Assembly: GCA_031553235.1 (NCBI GenBank)
Contig: JAVBLS010000055.1
Coordinates: 1-46,564, forward strand
DNA from: Frigididesulfovibrio sp031553235
Lineage (GTDB): Bacteria > Desulfobacterota > Desulfovibrionia > Desulfovibrionales > Desulfovibrionaceae
DNA: 46,564 nucleotides
Direction: 5' to 3'
Shown here: in pieces, positions 24,295 to 32,890 of the stretch
Position numbering within the stretch: the stretch's first letter is position 1
How the letters are laid out: every line of letters starts with the position of its first letter
The notes under the pieces: generated by a model
Database searches by the model: none
Told to the model about the DNA's origin: nothing
What the model saw: only the letters and a program-made list of their open reading frames with translations
Translations under genes and position numbers: made by a program

Positions 24295-25973
24295 CGTCCC
24301 TGCGTCCGGCGATAGGCCTGCACGGCCCGGTTGTGCTCCTCCAGGGTCTTGGAAAAGACGTGCCTGCCGTCGGTGCCCGTGGCCACAAAGTAGAGGTAGT
24401 CGTTTTTCTCCGGCTCAAGGGCGGCCCTGAGCGAGGCCAGGCCCGGGGAACAGATGGGCCCGGGCGGCAGGCCGGGGTGCTTATAGGTGTTGTAGCGGTT
24501 GTTCGCGTCCTCGAGCTGCGAGCGCTTGATGGCCCCGCTGAAAGACGGCCCGACCCCGTAAATGATCGTCGGGTCGCACTGCAGCAGCATACTTTTCTCC
24601 AGGCGCTTGGCATAGACCCCGGCCACCCGGGCGCGCTCGTCCGGCACGCCGGTTTCCTTTTCCACCAGCGAGGCCAGAATGATCAGGCGCTTCAGGGCTT
24701 CGGGGTCCACATCGGCCGGTGTGGCCGGGCCGAGGATCAGCCTGCCCGGATCGGCCGGCAAGGCTGTGGTGTGACGGCTTGCCGGGGCGGGAAGCGTGGC
24801 GTTTTGTCTGCCTGCTGTGGCGTTGCCTACCGATGTCGCGGCCACGGCGGTAGCCGGAAGCGTGGTGTTTTGCCCGCCGGCGGGAGGCGCCGTCACATCC
24901 GCAGCCGTGGCGTTGCGACTCGATGCCGCGGCGCCGGCCGGGGCCGGAAGCGTGGCATTTTGCCCGCCGGCGGGAGTCGCGGCCGCGTCTGCTGCCGGGG
25001 CATTGCCCGGCGGTGTCGCGGTGGCGGCCGGGGTGTTTTGCCCGGCCACAGGGGAGGAGCCGGGCGCGATCTTGTCCGCCGGCCTTGCCGCCCCGGTGTC
25101 CGCCGTCGGCGCCTCTTGCTCCGCCGGGGCCGGCGGGCCGGCCGCGTTTGTGTCGTTGCGCGCGGGCTCGGGCCGGATCAATCGGCCGTCCTTGGTAAAG
25201 CGGCGCTCCACTGCCCTGCCGCCCTGCTTCACCGGCAGGCGGGCCCAGACCTCTTCGTTCTGCCTCCAAAAGGAGTCGGCCAGAAACCCGGCCACGGCTT
25301 CGGCCTGGGCCGCGTCCAGGGCCTTGGGCTTTTTCAGCAGATAGGTGTCCGGGAACAAAAAGCCTTCGGCCGTGGCAAAGGGAATGTGGTGGGCCACGAG
25401 AAAAGCCGGATCTTTGACGACCGCGGCCAGATCTTCGGCCTTGGCAAAACCCTGTTCTTCGATGTCCTTGGCGGTCTCCCACCAGGCCAAGCCTTCGCGC
25501 AGGGTCAGGCGGTAGAGCACCGCCCGCCCCTTGGTGACCTGATACAGCACCCGGTCCGGGGTCCAACCGGTGTTTACCAGGTATTCCCCGGCTTTGACCG
25601 TGCCCAGGGCGTTTTCATATTTGCCGAGCAGGATGAAATGGGAGACGTCGGTAATCGCCCCGGCCTGTTTCAGCTTCCAGGCCACCCGAATAAAGGTGTC
25701 GCCCGGTTCGATGCCGATCTGCACCTCGGCGGGCTCGGAGGGCTCCTTGCCGGGAATCGCCCAGGGCGGCACCCCCTTCTGGGCCTGGAACCACCAGTTT
25801 TCGAGCACGGCCAGGGGCGGCGCGGAGTTGCTGCAGCCGGGGGTACGCAAAAAGTGGGCAACATCCCAGCAGATCAGCCCGGCCGCAACCAACACGAGCC
25901 AAGTGACCAAAAACAGGCAGAAGCGGAAAATGCTCCGGCGCGGGCGCGGGGTGTCGGCGTGTTCTTGGCACAT
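24291..25973 (-). CDS. mltG: Endolytic transglycosylase MltG with long inserted linker
   Basis: 560 aa. A membrane helix at residues 15-38, a LysM-like segment (EVQIGIEPGDTFIRVAWKL), then the YceG catalytic domain with EGFLFPDTYLLKK and LASLVEKETG (catalytic Glu, about E438), ending PPGPICSPGLASLRAAL. MltG cuts nascent glycan strands and sets their length. About 150 residues (265-415) of Ala/Pro/Thr/Asn-rich, partly repeated sequence (PAGGQNATLPAP type) are inserted between the two conserved halves, where homologues have a short loop. ATG 25971-25973 is chosen because it follows ruvX by four bases. It sits in the ruvX-mltG arrangement seen elsewhere. Confidence 0.92.
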   Translation of the reverse strand: MCQEHADTPRPRRSIFRFCLFLVTWLVLVAAGLICWDVAHFLRTPGCSNSAPPLAVLENWWFQAQKGVPPWAIPGKEPSEPAEVQIGIEPGDTFIRVAWKLKQAGAITDVSHFILLGKYENALGTVKAGEYLVNTGWTPDRVLYQVTKGRAVLYRLTLREGLAWWETAKDIEEQGFAKAEDLAAVVKDPAFLVAHHIPFATAEGFLFPDTYLLKKPKALDAAQAEAVAGFLADSFWRQNEEVWARLPVKQGGRAVERRFTKDGRLIRPEPARNDTNAAGPPAPAEQEAPTADTGAARPADKIAPGSSPVAGQNTPAATATPPGNAPAADAAATPAGGQNATLPAPAGAAASSRNATAADVTAPPAGGQNTTLPATAVAATSVGNATAGRQNATLPAPASRHTTALPADPGRLILGPATPADVDPEALKRLIILASLVEKETGVPDERARVAGVYAKRLEKSMLLQCDPTIIYGVGPSFSGAIKRSQLEDANNRYNTYKHPGLPPGPICSPGLASLRAALEPEKNDYLYFVATGTDGRHVFSKTLEEHNRAVQAYRRTQGR

Positions 25974-25977
25974 AATT

Positions 25978-26406
25978 TTACAGGGGGATGTGCCGCTCCG
26001 GCGGCAGGCAGAGGAACGATTCCAGGATGGCCGCGGCGGCCGCTGCATCCAGGCGGGCCATGGCCTTTTTGCCCGAGACCCCGGCCTGGCGCAAGCGCGT
26101 CTCGGCGTCCCAGGAGCTCAAGTGTTCTTCCACAAGATAGACCGGCAGGGTTCCGGACTCTTTCAGGGCCTGGGCCAAGTTGCGCGCCCGGCGGCTCGAG
26201 TCGCTCTCCTCGCCGTTGCCGCGCCGGGGCAGGCCCACCACCAGGGCTTCCGCCCGCTCTTCTTCGGCCAGGGCCAACAGGGCCGGCACCAGGCGCTCAC
26301 GCCCTTCCAGGGCCAGCACCCGCAAGGGGAAGGCCATGCTCCCGGCCGGGTCGGACACGGCCGTGCCGGTGCGCTTCAGCCCGTAATCCACAGCCAGATA
26401 CTTCAT
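25978..26406 (-). CDS. ruvX: Holliday junction resolvase-like protein RuvX/YqgF
   Basis: 142 aa, the usual size. An RNase-H fold beginning MKYLAVDYGLKRTGTAVSD, the diagnostic N-terminus with the first catalytic Asp, then ALVVGLPRRGNG, VYLVEEHLSSWDAE and a C-terminal DAAAAAAILESFL with the last acidic position. The family acts on structured nucleic acid and in 16S rRNA 5' end processing in some bacteria. Which activity dominates here is unknown. Its ATG overlaps the stop of the oxidoreductase gene by four bases, and mltG starts just after. Confidence 0.92.
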   Translation of the reverse strand: MKYLAVDYGLKRTGTAVSDPAGSMAFPLRVLALEGRERLVPALLALAEEERAEALVVGLPRRGNGEESDSSRRARNLAQALKESGTLPVYLVEEHLSSWDAETRLRQAGVSGKKAMARLDAAAAAAILESFLCLPPERHIPL

Positions 26407-29400
26407 GACTGCTCGTCGTCACTTTCCCGGCTTTCGGCTTCGCTCAGTTGCAGGTCGGGCAGCAGGGCCATGTCCACCCGGCGCAGGCCTTCCCGTTCCG
26501 GCGCGCCGCCCAGGAGCTTGGCGCATTTTTTCCTCCAGTTCGGACCGATCAGGCGCTCGGCCGCGAACTCCAAGAGGTGCAGCACCCGCCGGCGCTTGTC
26601 CTGCTGCAATAAAATGCGGGTGATACCCATTTTGCACGAGGGACAGCCGACAATGACCGGAGCGTTCGCCTCCAGCCCGGCCAGATCCTTTTCCAGGCGC
26701 GCGGCCTTGGCGTTGCGGATCTTGTTGTAAATGGCCGGTGAGGTCATGGCCCCCAGGCCGGATTCGCCGCAGCAGCCGCTACCGACACGCACGGCCGGGC
26801 CCAGGTGCTCGGCAATGGCCGAGGCATAAAGCTTGCCGGCCTTGACCTTGTGCATACCCGGCACTTCGGCGTGGCAGGGCGAATGATAAAGGATCTCGCG
26901 GATTTCGCCGTTCCCGCTCTTACGGCCGTTGCCGTTTTTGCCCAGGGCGCAGCTTGCCGCCCTGCCCATTCCATAGGCCGAGGCCGCGTCGTGCCGGGCA
27001 GCCGGGGGCAGGGCCTGCATCAGAAACCAGGCCACGTCCGACAGTTCGACCTTTTTCCCTTCCACGGCCGGGAAGACCTGAGGAATGAAATGGCGCTCCA
27101 TACCGTCGCGGCACGAACCGCAGGCCGTGAGCACCCGGCCCACCGGAAAGCCCCGCTCGGCGGCCCCGGCGGCCATTTGCTTCAGGCGGGTGATGTTGCG
27201 GTCCTGGTTTTCGGCAAAGGCGTCGTGCGCCCCGGCCGCCAGCAGGGGATAACCGCAGCAGAGGTGCTCGGGCGGCAGAAGCACGGCATAGCCGGCCGCC
27301 AGGGTCAAGGCCGTGCCGGCCAGGCCGATGTTGCGGTAAAACACCCCGCCGCCGCAGCCGGGAAAATACAGAACCGTGCCGCGCACGTGGCCCTCGGGCA
27401 CAAACAGGCTGCCCCGCGACAGGTGTAAGGTTTCCGCCAGGTTGCGGAAGCCCGGCTTGGGCCCCTGGGCCTTGAACAGCGGGTTGACGAAACGGTTGCG
27501 CCAGGCCGTTGGCAAAAGCCGGACCATCTTGTTCTGCACGCCCTGACCGAGGGAGGCGGCCTTGGCCGCCAGGGGCACCCGCTTGGCCGGGTTTTTGGCC
27601 ACCATGTGCAGCACCCGGCTCTTCAGGGGATGGCCGCCGGCGCCTTCTTCCTCCAGAAAGCCGCGCAGGGTCAGGGCCACCTCGGGCGAGACGATCTTCA
27701 CCGGGCACACGGCCACGCACTTGCCGCAGCCGGTGCAGTGCTCGACCAGTTGGCGCAGCTCGGCCAGAAGCAACGGGTCGGGCCTGCCCTGGTTGACCTG
27801 GGAATAGTAGATGGCCTCGATCAGCGCGCCGAGCACCAGGTTTTTATTGCGCGGGTGCTGCACCAGGGAATGCTCGGGCAGATGCATGGGGCAATGCTGC
27901 TTGCACTTGCCGCAGCGGGTGCAGACCTGCACGTTGGTCAGGAGCGAGATCAGCCGCTCTTTGTCGGCCAGGCCGCTGCCCCGGATATCCTGGATCAGCC
28001 GGTTGAAGGAAAAGGTGAAGGGCGAGACCGGCAGGTCGCGCTGGGTCAGCTTGGCCGGGTTGAAAATATTGCGCGGGTCGACCAGTTGCTTGAACTCGCG
28101 GAACTCCTGCAGCCGGGCTTCGGACAAAAAGGCTATTTTGGTGATCCCGATGCCGTGCTCGCCTGTGACCGCGCCGCCCACTTCCACGGCCTTGCCCATG
28201 ACCAGAGCGGCCACGGTTTCGGCGTTGTGCAGCATAACCGGGTCGTTGGAGTTCACCGGAATGTTCACGTGCCAGTTGCCGTCGCCCGCGTGCATGTGGC
28301 TGGCCACGCAGATGGCCGAGGCGCCCATATAGCGCTCGATGCCGAGGATCTTTTCCGCCTGGGTGGGCAGGCTTTCGATCAGGTCTGAAAAAAACAGGGC
28401 CGCGTGCATGCGGATTTCTTCGTCCGAGAGATCCCCGGTGGGAATCTCACCCTGAATGATCCGGGCGGCGTGGGCCAGCTCCTTGGTGATCCGGTCGTCC
28501 CCCTCGGGCAGGCCGGGCAAATCCTCGGCCGCCTTCAGGGCGGCGCGGTAGGCCCGGGCCATATATTCCTGGTTCAGGCGCTCCAGGTACAGGGCGAAAT
28601 CCGGGATGGCCCGCAGGGGAATGACCACGTCCTCGTTGATTTTGAAGCCCGAGGTGCGCTTGGCGATGGCCGAAAGCTTGTGCCGGTCTTCCCAAAAAAT
28701 TTCGGCCTCGTGCTCGTCCTTGGCCGTGAACACGTCCACCCCGTCATACGACTGGCAGATGCGCTCGACGTTGCGCACGGCCTCGTCCAGGGCCGAGGCG
28801 TCGTTGGAGTCGAGTTGCAGGATGAGCACGGAAATGGGCTCGCCCTCGTAGGCCGAGGACTTTTTCCGGTATTCGATGGCCTGCACGTATTTGGCGTTGA
28901 ACTCCTCCAGAGCGGTGATTTTGACCAGATCGCCGCGCCGGCGGATGTCGTTGCGCAAGGCCACCAGGTCGTTGATCACCAGCATGGAGTTTTCCATGCT
29001 CCGCCCGAAAAACTCCAAAACCATGACCCGGAAGTGTTCCAGCTTGGGGTGCAGAATAAATGTGGCGTCAAGAATGATCCCGTCGGTGCCTTCCTTCTGC
29101 ACCCCGGGCAGGCCGGACAAAGCCTTATTGGTCACGTCCTTGCCCAGGCCCGGCAGGCGCAGGTCTTCGCCGCCGATTTTGACCAGGCTGCGCAGGCCGC
29201 CGGAAAGATCGCGGACCTCGAAGGCGGCGGTTTCCTCGGGCATGATCTTGTGTCGGGGGTGGTCTTTCCGGCAAATCTCGATCAGCTCGCCCGTGGGCGT
29301 GACCATGCGGTAGGACAAAATGTTGTCGATGGTCGTGCCGTATTCGAAGCAGAGCGGCCCGCCGGCATTTTCGGCCACGTTGCCGCCGATGGACGAAGCC

Positions 29401-30104
29401 GTCTTGGAGGCCGGGTCCACGCTGAAGAGCAGCCCCTTTTGGGCCGCCGCGTTGATGGCGTCAATGGTCAGCACCCCGGCCTCGGCCGTGAGGGTGAGGT
29501 TTTCGGCGTCGACCTCGCGGATCTTGGTCAGCTTGGTCAGAGAGAGCACCACCGAACGCTTGCGCGCCGGAATGGCCCCGCCGGTCAGGCCGGAGCCGCC
29601 GCCGCGCGGAATCAAGGCGAACTGCATCTCGTTGGCCAGGCGCACCACCCGGCCGGCCTGCTCCGGGGTTTCCGGGGTGAGCACCAGCAGGGGCAGTTCC
29701 AGGCGCAGGTCGGTGGCGTCGGTGGCGTTTTCCACCAGGGCGGCGCGGCGCGTGTCGATGCACTCGGCGGGCAGAAACTCCGAGAGCTTGCCGATAAGTT
29801 CTTTTTTAAAGGCCATGTCGCCTTCGTGGGCGCTCCAGAACATGGTGATGCCTTCACCGATGCTCGTGGCGTAATGATGCGCCAGACCGCGCCGAGCCTG
29901 CTCAAAGCGCTCGCGCACGCTGCGCCTGACCGTTTCAGACGCCACAAAGGGGTTGTAGCGCACCAGAAAAAGCTCTTCGGCAATGTTCTGGGTGAGTGTG
30001 CGCACTGCCTCGGGCCATTCGGCGAATTCCTTCTCGCTGATGCGCAAAATGCGCGGCACAAGAGAGGCCGAATCAATGGAAATATGTGGACCCTTGGAAA
30101 GCAT
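26403..30104 (-). CDS. Large FAD-linked oxidase fused to Fe-S and CCG domains (D-lactate/glycolate oxidase-like)
   Basis: 1233 aa. An extra N-terminal helical part (1-110) precedes a PCMH-type FAD domain with PRGGGSGLTGGAIP (166-179) and an FAD-oxidase C-terminal domain with VTGEHGIGITK. Two [4Fe-4S] ferredoxin sites follow, CTRCGKCKQHCP (about 725) and CTGCGKCVAVCP (about 790). Two CCG electron-transfer domains follow, with HLCCGYP (about 950) and GSGCCGESGLG (about 1110). This is the layout of D-lactate dehydrogenase/glycolate oxidase fusions that feed electrons from 2-hydroxy acids to the membrane. The substrate is inferred, but D-lactate fits sulfate reducers. Length exceeds the common ~950-1000 aa form. 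Confidence 0.88.
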   Translation of the reverse strand: MLSKGPHISIDSASLVPRILRISEKEFAEWPEAVRTLTQNIAEELFLVRYNPFVASETVRRSVRERFEQARRGLAHHYATSIGEGITMFWSAHEGDMAFKKELIGKLSEFLPAECIDTRRAALVENATDATDLRLELPLLVLTPETPEQAGRVVRLANEMQFALIPRGGGSGLTGGAIPARKRSVVLSLTKLTKIREVDAENLTLTAEAGVLTIDAINAAAQKGLLFSVDPASKTASSIGGNVAENAGGPLCFEYGTTIDNILSYRMVTPTGELIEICRKDHPRHKIMPEETAAFEVRDLSGGLRSLVKIGGEDLRLPGLGKDVTNKALSGLPGVQKEGTDGIILDATFILHPKLEHFRVMVLEFFGRSMENSMLVINDLVALRNDIRRRGDLVKITALEEFNAKYVQAIEYRKKSSAYEGEPISVLILQLDSNDASALDEAVRNVERICQSYDGVDVFTAKDEHEAEIFWEDRHKLSAIAKRTSGFKINEDVVIPLRAIPDFALYLERLNQEYMARAYRAALKAAEDLPGLPEGDDRITKELAHAARIIQGEIPTGDLSDEEIRMHAALFFSDLIESLPTQAEKILGIERYMGASAICVASHMHAGDGNWHVNIPVNSNDPVMLHNAETVAALVMGKAVEVGGAVTGEHGIGITKIAFLSEARLQEFREFKQLVDPRNIFNPAKLTQRDLPVSPFTFSFNRLIQDIRGSGLADKERLISLLTNVQVCTRCGKCKQHCPMHLPEHSLVQHPRNKNLVLGALIEAIYYSQVNQGRPDPLLLAELRQLVEHCTGCGKCVAVCPVKIVSPEVALTLRGFLEEEGAGGHPLKSRVLHMVAKNPAKRVPLAAKAASLGQGVQNKMVRLLPTAWRNRFVNPLFKAQGPKPGFRNLAETLHLSRGSLFVPEGHVRGTVLYFPGCGGGVFYRNIGLAGTALTLAAGYAVLLPPEHLCCGYPLLAAGAHDAFAENQDRNITRLKQMAAGAAERGFPVGRVLTACGSCRDGMERHFIPQVFPAVEGKKVELSDVAWFLMQALPPAARHDAASAYGMGRAASCALGKNGNGRKSGNGEIREILYHSPCHAEVPGMHKVKAGKLYASAIAEHLGPAVRVGSGCCGESGLGAMTSPAIYNKIRNAKAARLEKDLAGLEANAPVIVGCPSCKMGITRILLQQDKRRRVLHLLEFAAERLIGPNWRKKCAKLLGGAPEREGLRRVDMALLPDLQLSEAESRESDDEQS

Positions 30105-30190
30105 GGGCGGCCTTTGTCTGATGGAATAAGAGAAGGAGTATAAATCGCCCCTGCCCTCTTGACAAGACCGGCAGTGGTGGGGAGGCTTTG

Positions 30191-30225
30191 CCGTGATGCT
30201 GCGTCAGCCTGACGCAGCATCACGG
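30191..30225. repeat. Perfect 16-bp hairpin between oxidoreductase and GT2 genes
   Basis: CCGTGATGCTGCGTCA (30191-30206) pairs perfectly with 30210-30225 around a 3-base loop. No T-run on either strand. It lies 20 bases after the minus-strand GT2 stop and may stabilise that mRNA's 3' end or terminate with Rho. Confidence 0.65.
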
Positions 30226-30243
30226 TAAACCGGGCCGGCACGA

Positions 30244-31899
30244 TCAGCGCAGGCGGGGAGGAAGAGTGAATTCAAAGGACTCGGGCATGACGCCGTCCGA
30301 AGGCCGGTGCGCGGCACGCAAAGACCAGTCCGTCCCATCCAGCAGGCGCTCCGGGGCATAGTCGCCGGGAAAGTGCCGGTCGCGGAAGACCCGGCGGGCG
30401 ATGAGCCCGGCCGGGCTTTGCCTGATCGGCAGATTGCCGCGGTTCCAGGAAAAAACGGCCGAGGGGACGACATGGGGGCTGTACCCGGCTTGGCCCAGGC
30501 GCAGGGACAGATCGGCATCGGCATAGTGGCCGGGGGCAAAGGCCGTGCCCAGGCCGCCGGCCTGCAGGAACGAGTCCCGCCGCACGGCCAGGGCCGGCCA
30601 AGGCACCAGATCGACGGCATAGGGACCGGTTGCGTCTTTGGCCGGAGCAGCGAACACCGGCTCGCCGCGCGCCGTCAGCCTGCCGCCGGCCACGGATCGG
30701 AAGCCGGGGCCTTCCAGCACCCCGCCGGCCGGCCCGGCCGAAGGCTCGGCCTCAAGAAAGGCGGTCAAGGCCGCGACCGCGCCGGGACGGGGGAGCACGT
30801 CCTCTTCCAGAAAGATCAGCACTCGGCCGGAGGCCGCCGCCGCGCCCAGCCCGGCCGCATAGACCCGGCCCACGTCGCCCTCGGTCGCGACCACACAGGG
30901 CCTGCGCCGGCAGTGCGTACTCAGGGAGGCGATAAAGTCCCCGGCTCCGGCCTGGTCGGGCAGGACCAGGACCGGCTCGGCCTCGCCGAGCAGCGGCAGG
31001 AGCTCGACCAAGTGCCGAGCTGCGTCGGCATCCAGACGCGAAGGAGCCAGCAGCACCGAAACGGAACACTCGCCCCCGCCGCGCAGCAACACTTTGCCGG
31101 CCTGGGCGACTCGGCCGAGATCATAAACCGCGGGCACGGACTGAAACAGGGCGCCCTGCCGACGGCAAAAGATCCAGGTTTCGCGCATGACCGCCACGTC
31201 GGTGCTCAAGGAAGCGGCATTGACCCTAGCGGTGTATTCGCTCGTGATCACCGGCAGATGCCGGAAGGGGAAGAACCGGGCCAGGCGTTGCCAGAAATCC
31301 CAGTCCTCATGGCCGCGCAGATAAGGCGCGAAGGCCCCGGCCGTTTCGAGGCAAACCCGGTCGAAGACCGCGCACAGAGTGGGAACTATGTTGCGAAAGG
31401 CCAGCACCCGGGGGTCGAAATCCTCGGACAGGGGCAGCCGGCGCGAGACCGTCTCGTAGCCGGAACCAAAATCGCGCTGTTCGGCCAGCAGGGCATCGCC
31501 GTAAACCACCAGATAATTGGCGGCGTCCAGGGCGCCGCAGAGCACTTCCAGATGCAGGTCGTAAAAATAGTCGTCGTCGTCCAGAAACGCAATGCGCCGG
31601 CCCTTGGCCTCGGCCAAGCCGGCGTTGCGGGCCGCGGAAATACCGGTGCGCCGAATCTTACGCTCCACCAGGGTCGGGCAAAGGCTGTCGGCGTATTTGG
31701 CCAGGACAGCGCCCACAGGCGTCTCGCCATCGTTGACCACCACCACCTCGAAATCACGCCGGGTCTGGATCTCCAGGCTGTGCAGGGCGCGATCCAGATG
31801 GGCCGGGCGGTCACAAGTGGGGATGATCACGGAAACATGGGGAATGTCGGCCACGCGGCGATCCTTGAAATGATTTTGCACCGAGCTTAGCCGCGCCAA
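30244..31899 (-). CDS. Two-domain family 2 glycosyltransferase
   Basis: 551 aa. The N-terminal GT-A domain is canonical: HVSVIIPTCDRPAHLDRALH, then VVVVNDGE, GISAARNAGLAEAKG and the metal-binding FLDDDDYFYD, with GHEDWDFWQRL as the later acceptor-side motif. Residues 290-530 form a second, diverged GT2-like domain (VLIFLEEDVLPRPGAVAAL, GTAFAPGHYADADLSLRL) whose DXD equivalent is EED. It probably makes a surface glycan. No other polysaccharide genes adjoin, so the acceptor is unknown. Homology supports a start within the first 20 residues. Confidence 0.85.
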   Translation of the reverse strand: MARLSSVQNHFKDRRVADIPHVSVIIPTCDRPAHLDRALHSLEIQTRRDFEVVVVNDGETPVGAVLAKYADSLCPTLVERKIRRTGISAARNAGLAEAKGRRIAFLDDDDYFYDLHLEVLCGALDAANYLVVYGDALLAEQRDFGSGYETVSRRLPLSEDFDPRVLAFRNIVPTLCAVFDRVCLETAGAFAPYLRGHEDWDFWQRLARFFPFRHLPVITSEYTARVNAASLSTDVAVMRETWIFCRRQGALFQSVPAVYDLGRVAQAGKVLLRGGGECSVSVLLAPSRLDADAARHLVELLPLLGEAEPVLVLPDQAGAGDFIASLSTHCRRRPCVVATEGDVGRVYAAGLGAAAASGRVLIFLEEDVLPRPGAVAALTAFLEAEPSAGPAGGVLEGPGFRSVAGGRLTARGEPVFAAPAKDATGPYAVDLVPWPALAVRRDSFLQAGGLGTAFAPGHYADADLSLRLGQAGYSPHVVPSAVFSWNRGNLPIRQSPAGLIARRVFRDRHFPGDYAPERLLDGTDWSLRAAHRPSDGVMPESFEFTLPPRLR

Positions 31900-31973
31900 G
31901 GGTGAATGGCAAGCGGAGCATTTTTGCCGGCAAAAAATCGGGGGAAAAATCAGGGGCTTCTTCGGATCAGAAC

Positions 31974-32001
31974 TTGACTTTCATTCTCAAAACAGTATTC
32001 T
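31974..32001 (+). promoter_or_regulatory. Candidate feo promoter overlapped by a Fur box
   Basis: TTGACTTTCATTCTCAA (31974-31990) matches 13 of 17 positions of the deltaproteobacterial Fur pattern WTGAAAATNATTTTCAW. It contains a -35-like TTGACT (31974-31979) with TATTCT (31996-32001) 16 bases on, 46 bases before feoA. Fur with iron would block the promoter. Confidence 0.5.
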
Positions 32002-32047
32002 TTTCCCGAAGGACACATGCTTGTCCGTGTGCTTGAGGAGAGATTGT

Positions 32048-32305
32048 ATGCGTCGCGCCTCGTTGATGGATATTCGCGCCGGCCGCAAGGTTCGCGTGGT
32101 CGCCGTGATTGGCGACGGCCCCACCCGTTCGCGCCTATGCTCCCTGGGCCTGACCCCGGGCACGGCCTTGGAAATTTATGCCGAATGCCCCAGGCGGGGG
32201 GCCAGACGGGTGCGCGTGCGCGACAGTTCTCTGGTGCTCGGCGAATCTCTGGCCTGCTGCGTCGAATGCGAATGTGCCGGCCCGGAAGATCTGCTCGAGG
32301 CCTAG
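32048..32305 (+). CDS. feoA: FeoA-domain protein, first copy
   Basis: 85 aa. The SH3-like FeoA fold is visible as SLMDIRAGRKVRVVAVIGDG, SRLCSLGLTPGTALEIYAE and VRVRDSSLVLGESLACCVEC. The Cys-rich C-terminus (ACCVECECAG) is unusual for FeoA. FeoA aids FeoB-mediated Fe(II) uptake at the cytoplasmic face. ATG 32048 follows GAGGAG; an upstream in-frame start at 32021 lacks a ribosome site. It leads the locus behind a candidate Fur-controlled promoter. A CTTGCCCGCGGCGGGCAAG palindrome (32326-32344) follows and may set downstream expression. Confidence 0.88.
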   Translation: MRRASLMDIRAGRKVRVVAVIGDGPTRSRLCSLGLTPGTALEIYAECPRRGARRVRVRDSSLVLGESLACCVECECAGPEDLLEA

Positions 32306-32325
32306 GTATTTCAGCCTTGGAGATG

Positions 32326-32344
32326 CTTGCCCGCGGCGGGCAAG
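32326..32344. repeat. 19-bp palindrome after feoA
   Basis: CTTGCCCGC-G-GCGGGCAAG is a perfect inverted repeat just after the first feoA. Without a T-run it is more likely an RNA processing or attenuation hairpin than a terminator. Confidence 0.5.
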
Positions 32345-32400
32345 GCCCGCTGTTCCCAATGGTTGCCTTCCCGGGGCGATTGGTCCCGTAAAAGGAAAAA

Positions 32401-32580
32401 ATGTTTTCCCTCAATGGATATGTGCTTTTGGAGCCGCACGAACGGCCCGGTCGCCCTGTGCCCGACGCCACAAAGGAGCCGGTGAGCGCGAAGGAAATAC
32501 CTCCGGCGCCGGGTTGCTGCGGCAAGATTCGCCGCACCGGAGTTTGTTGCGGCAAATATTTGCGCAAGAAGACGAAATAA
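32401..32580 (+). CDS. Small Cys-rich protein with two CCGK motifs, in the feo locus
   Basis: 59 aa. ATG 32401 is preceded by a strong AAAGGA and the frame ends at TAA 32578-32580. The first 38 residues are Pro/Glu-rich without a membrane helix (MFSLNGYVLLEPHERPGRPV...). The end holds PGCCGKIRRTG then VCCGKYLRKKTK, two CCGK units 11 residues apart in a basic context. Paired Cys-Cys suggests metal (Fe, Zn) or Fe-S binding. I know no named family. Its place between feoA and the FeoB-associated Cys-rich gene suggests an accessory for iron delivery or metallochaperoning, which is an inference. Confidence 0.65.
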   Translation: MFSLNGYVLLEPHERPGRPVPDATKEPVSAKEIPPAPGCCGKIRRTGVCCGKYLRKKTK

Positions 32581-32636
32581 AAGACCTGAGGCCGTTGCGG
32601 GCGCTGCCCGCGAGCCCGTCTTGAAGGAGTTCTCCC

Positions 32637-32834
32637 ATGTGGACCAATGGTTTGGCCATAGCTATGGTGGCCGGGGCCGCCGTGTATGCCGGTTACAGGC
32701 TGATCCGCCGCCCTGCTTCGGGCTGCGGTTGCGGCGGCTGCTCTTCGGGGCAAAAAGATATTGCTTCTCCGCCCAAAGGGGAGGGCAAAGGCTGTTGCTC
32801 GGGCAAAAGTGGCCAGTGCACCTGCGGGAAGTAA
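32637..32834 (+). CDS. FeoB-associated Cys-rich membrane protein
   Basis: 65 aa. One N-terminal membrane helix (NGLAIAMVAGAAVYAGYRLI) is followed by a cytoplasmic tail with GCGCGGCSSG, GCCSG and CTCGK. This is the layout of the FeoB-associated Cys-rich (FeoC-like) proteins encoded beside FeoB. The Cys cluster may hold iron or sense redox. ATG 32637 follows GAAGGAG. It lies between the CCGK protein and the second feoA. Confidence 0.88.
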   Translation: MWTNGLAIAMVAGAAVYAGYRLIRRPASGCGCGGCSSGQKDIASPPKGEGKGCCSGKSGQCTCGK

Positions 32835-32890
32835 TTTTTTTTGCCTCCATACTGAGAATAAAGTTCAATTTCAACAGAAAGGAAAAAACC

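Noticed and set aside
24285..26408. 707-aa plus-strand frame
   Set aside because: It is antisense to mltG and ruvX, with repetitive Arg/Gly translation from the linker repeats.
28404..30143. 579-aa plus-strand frame
   Set aside because: It is antisense to the FAD/Fe-S gene and shows no domain signature.
32322..32392. 22-codon frame after feoA as a leader peptide
   Set aside because: It overlaps the 19-bp palindrome and has no convincing ribosome site. No regulatory codon run is visible.
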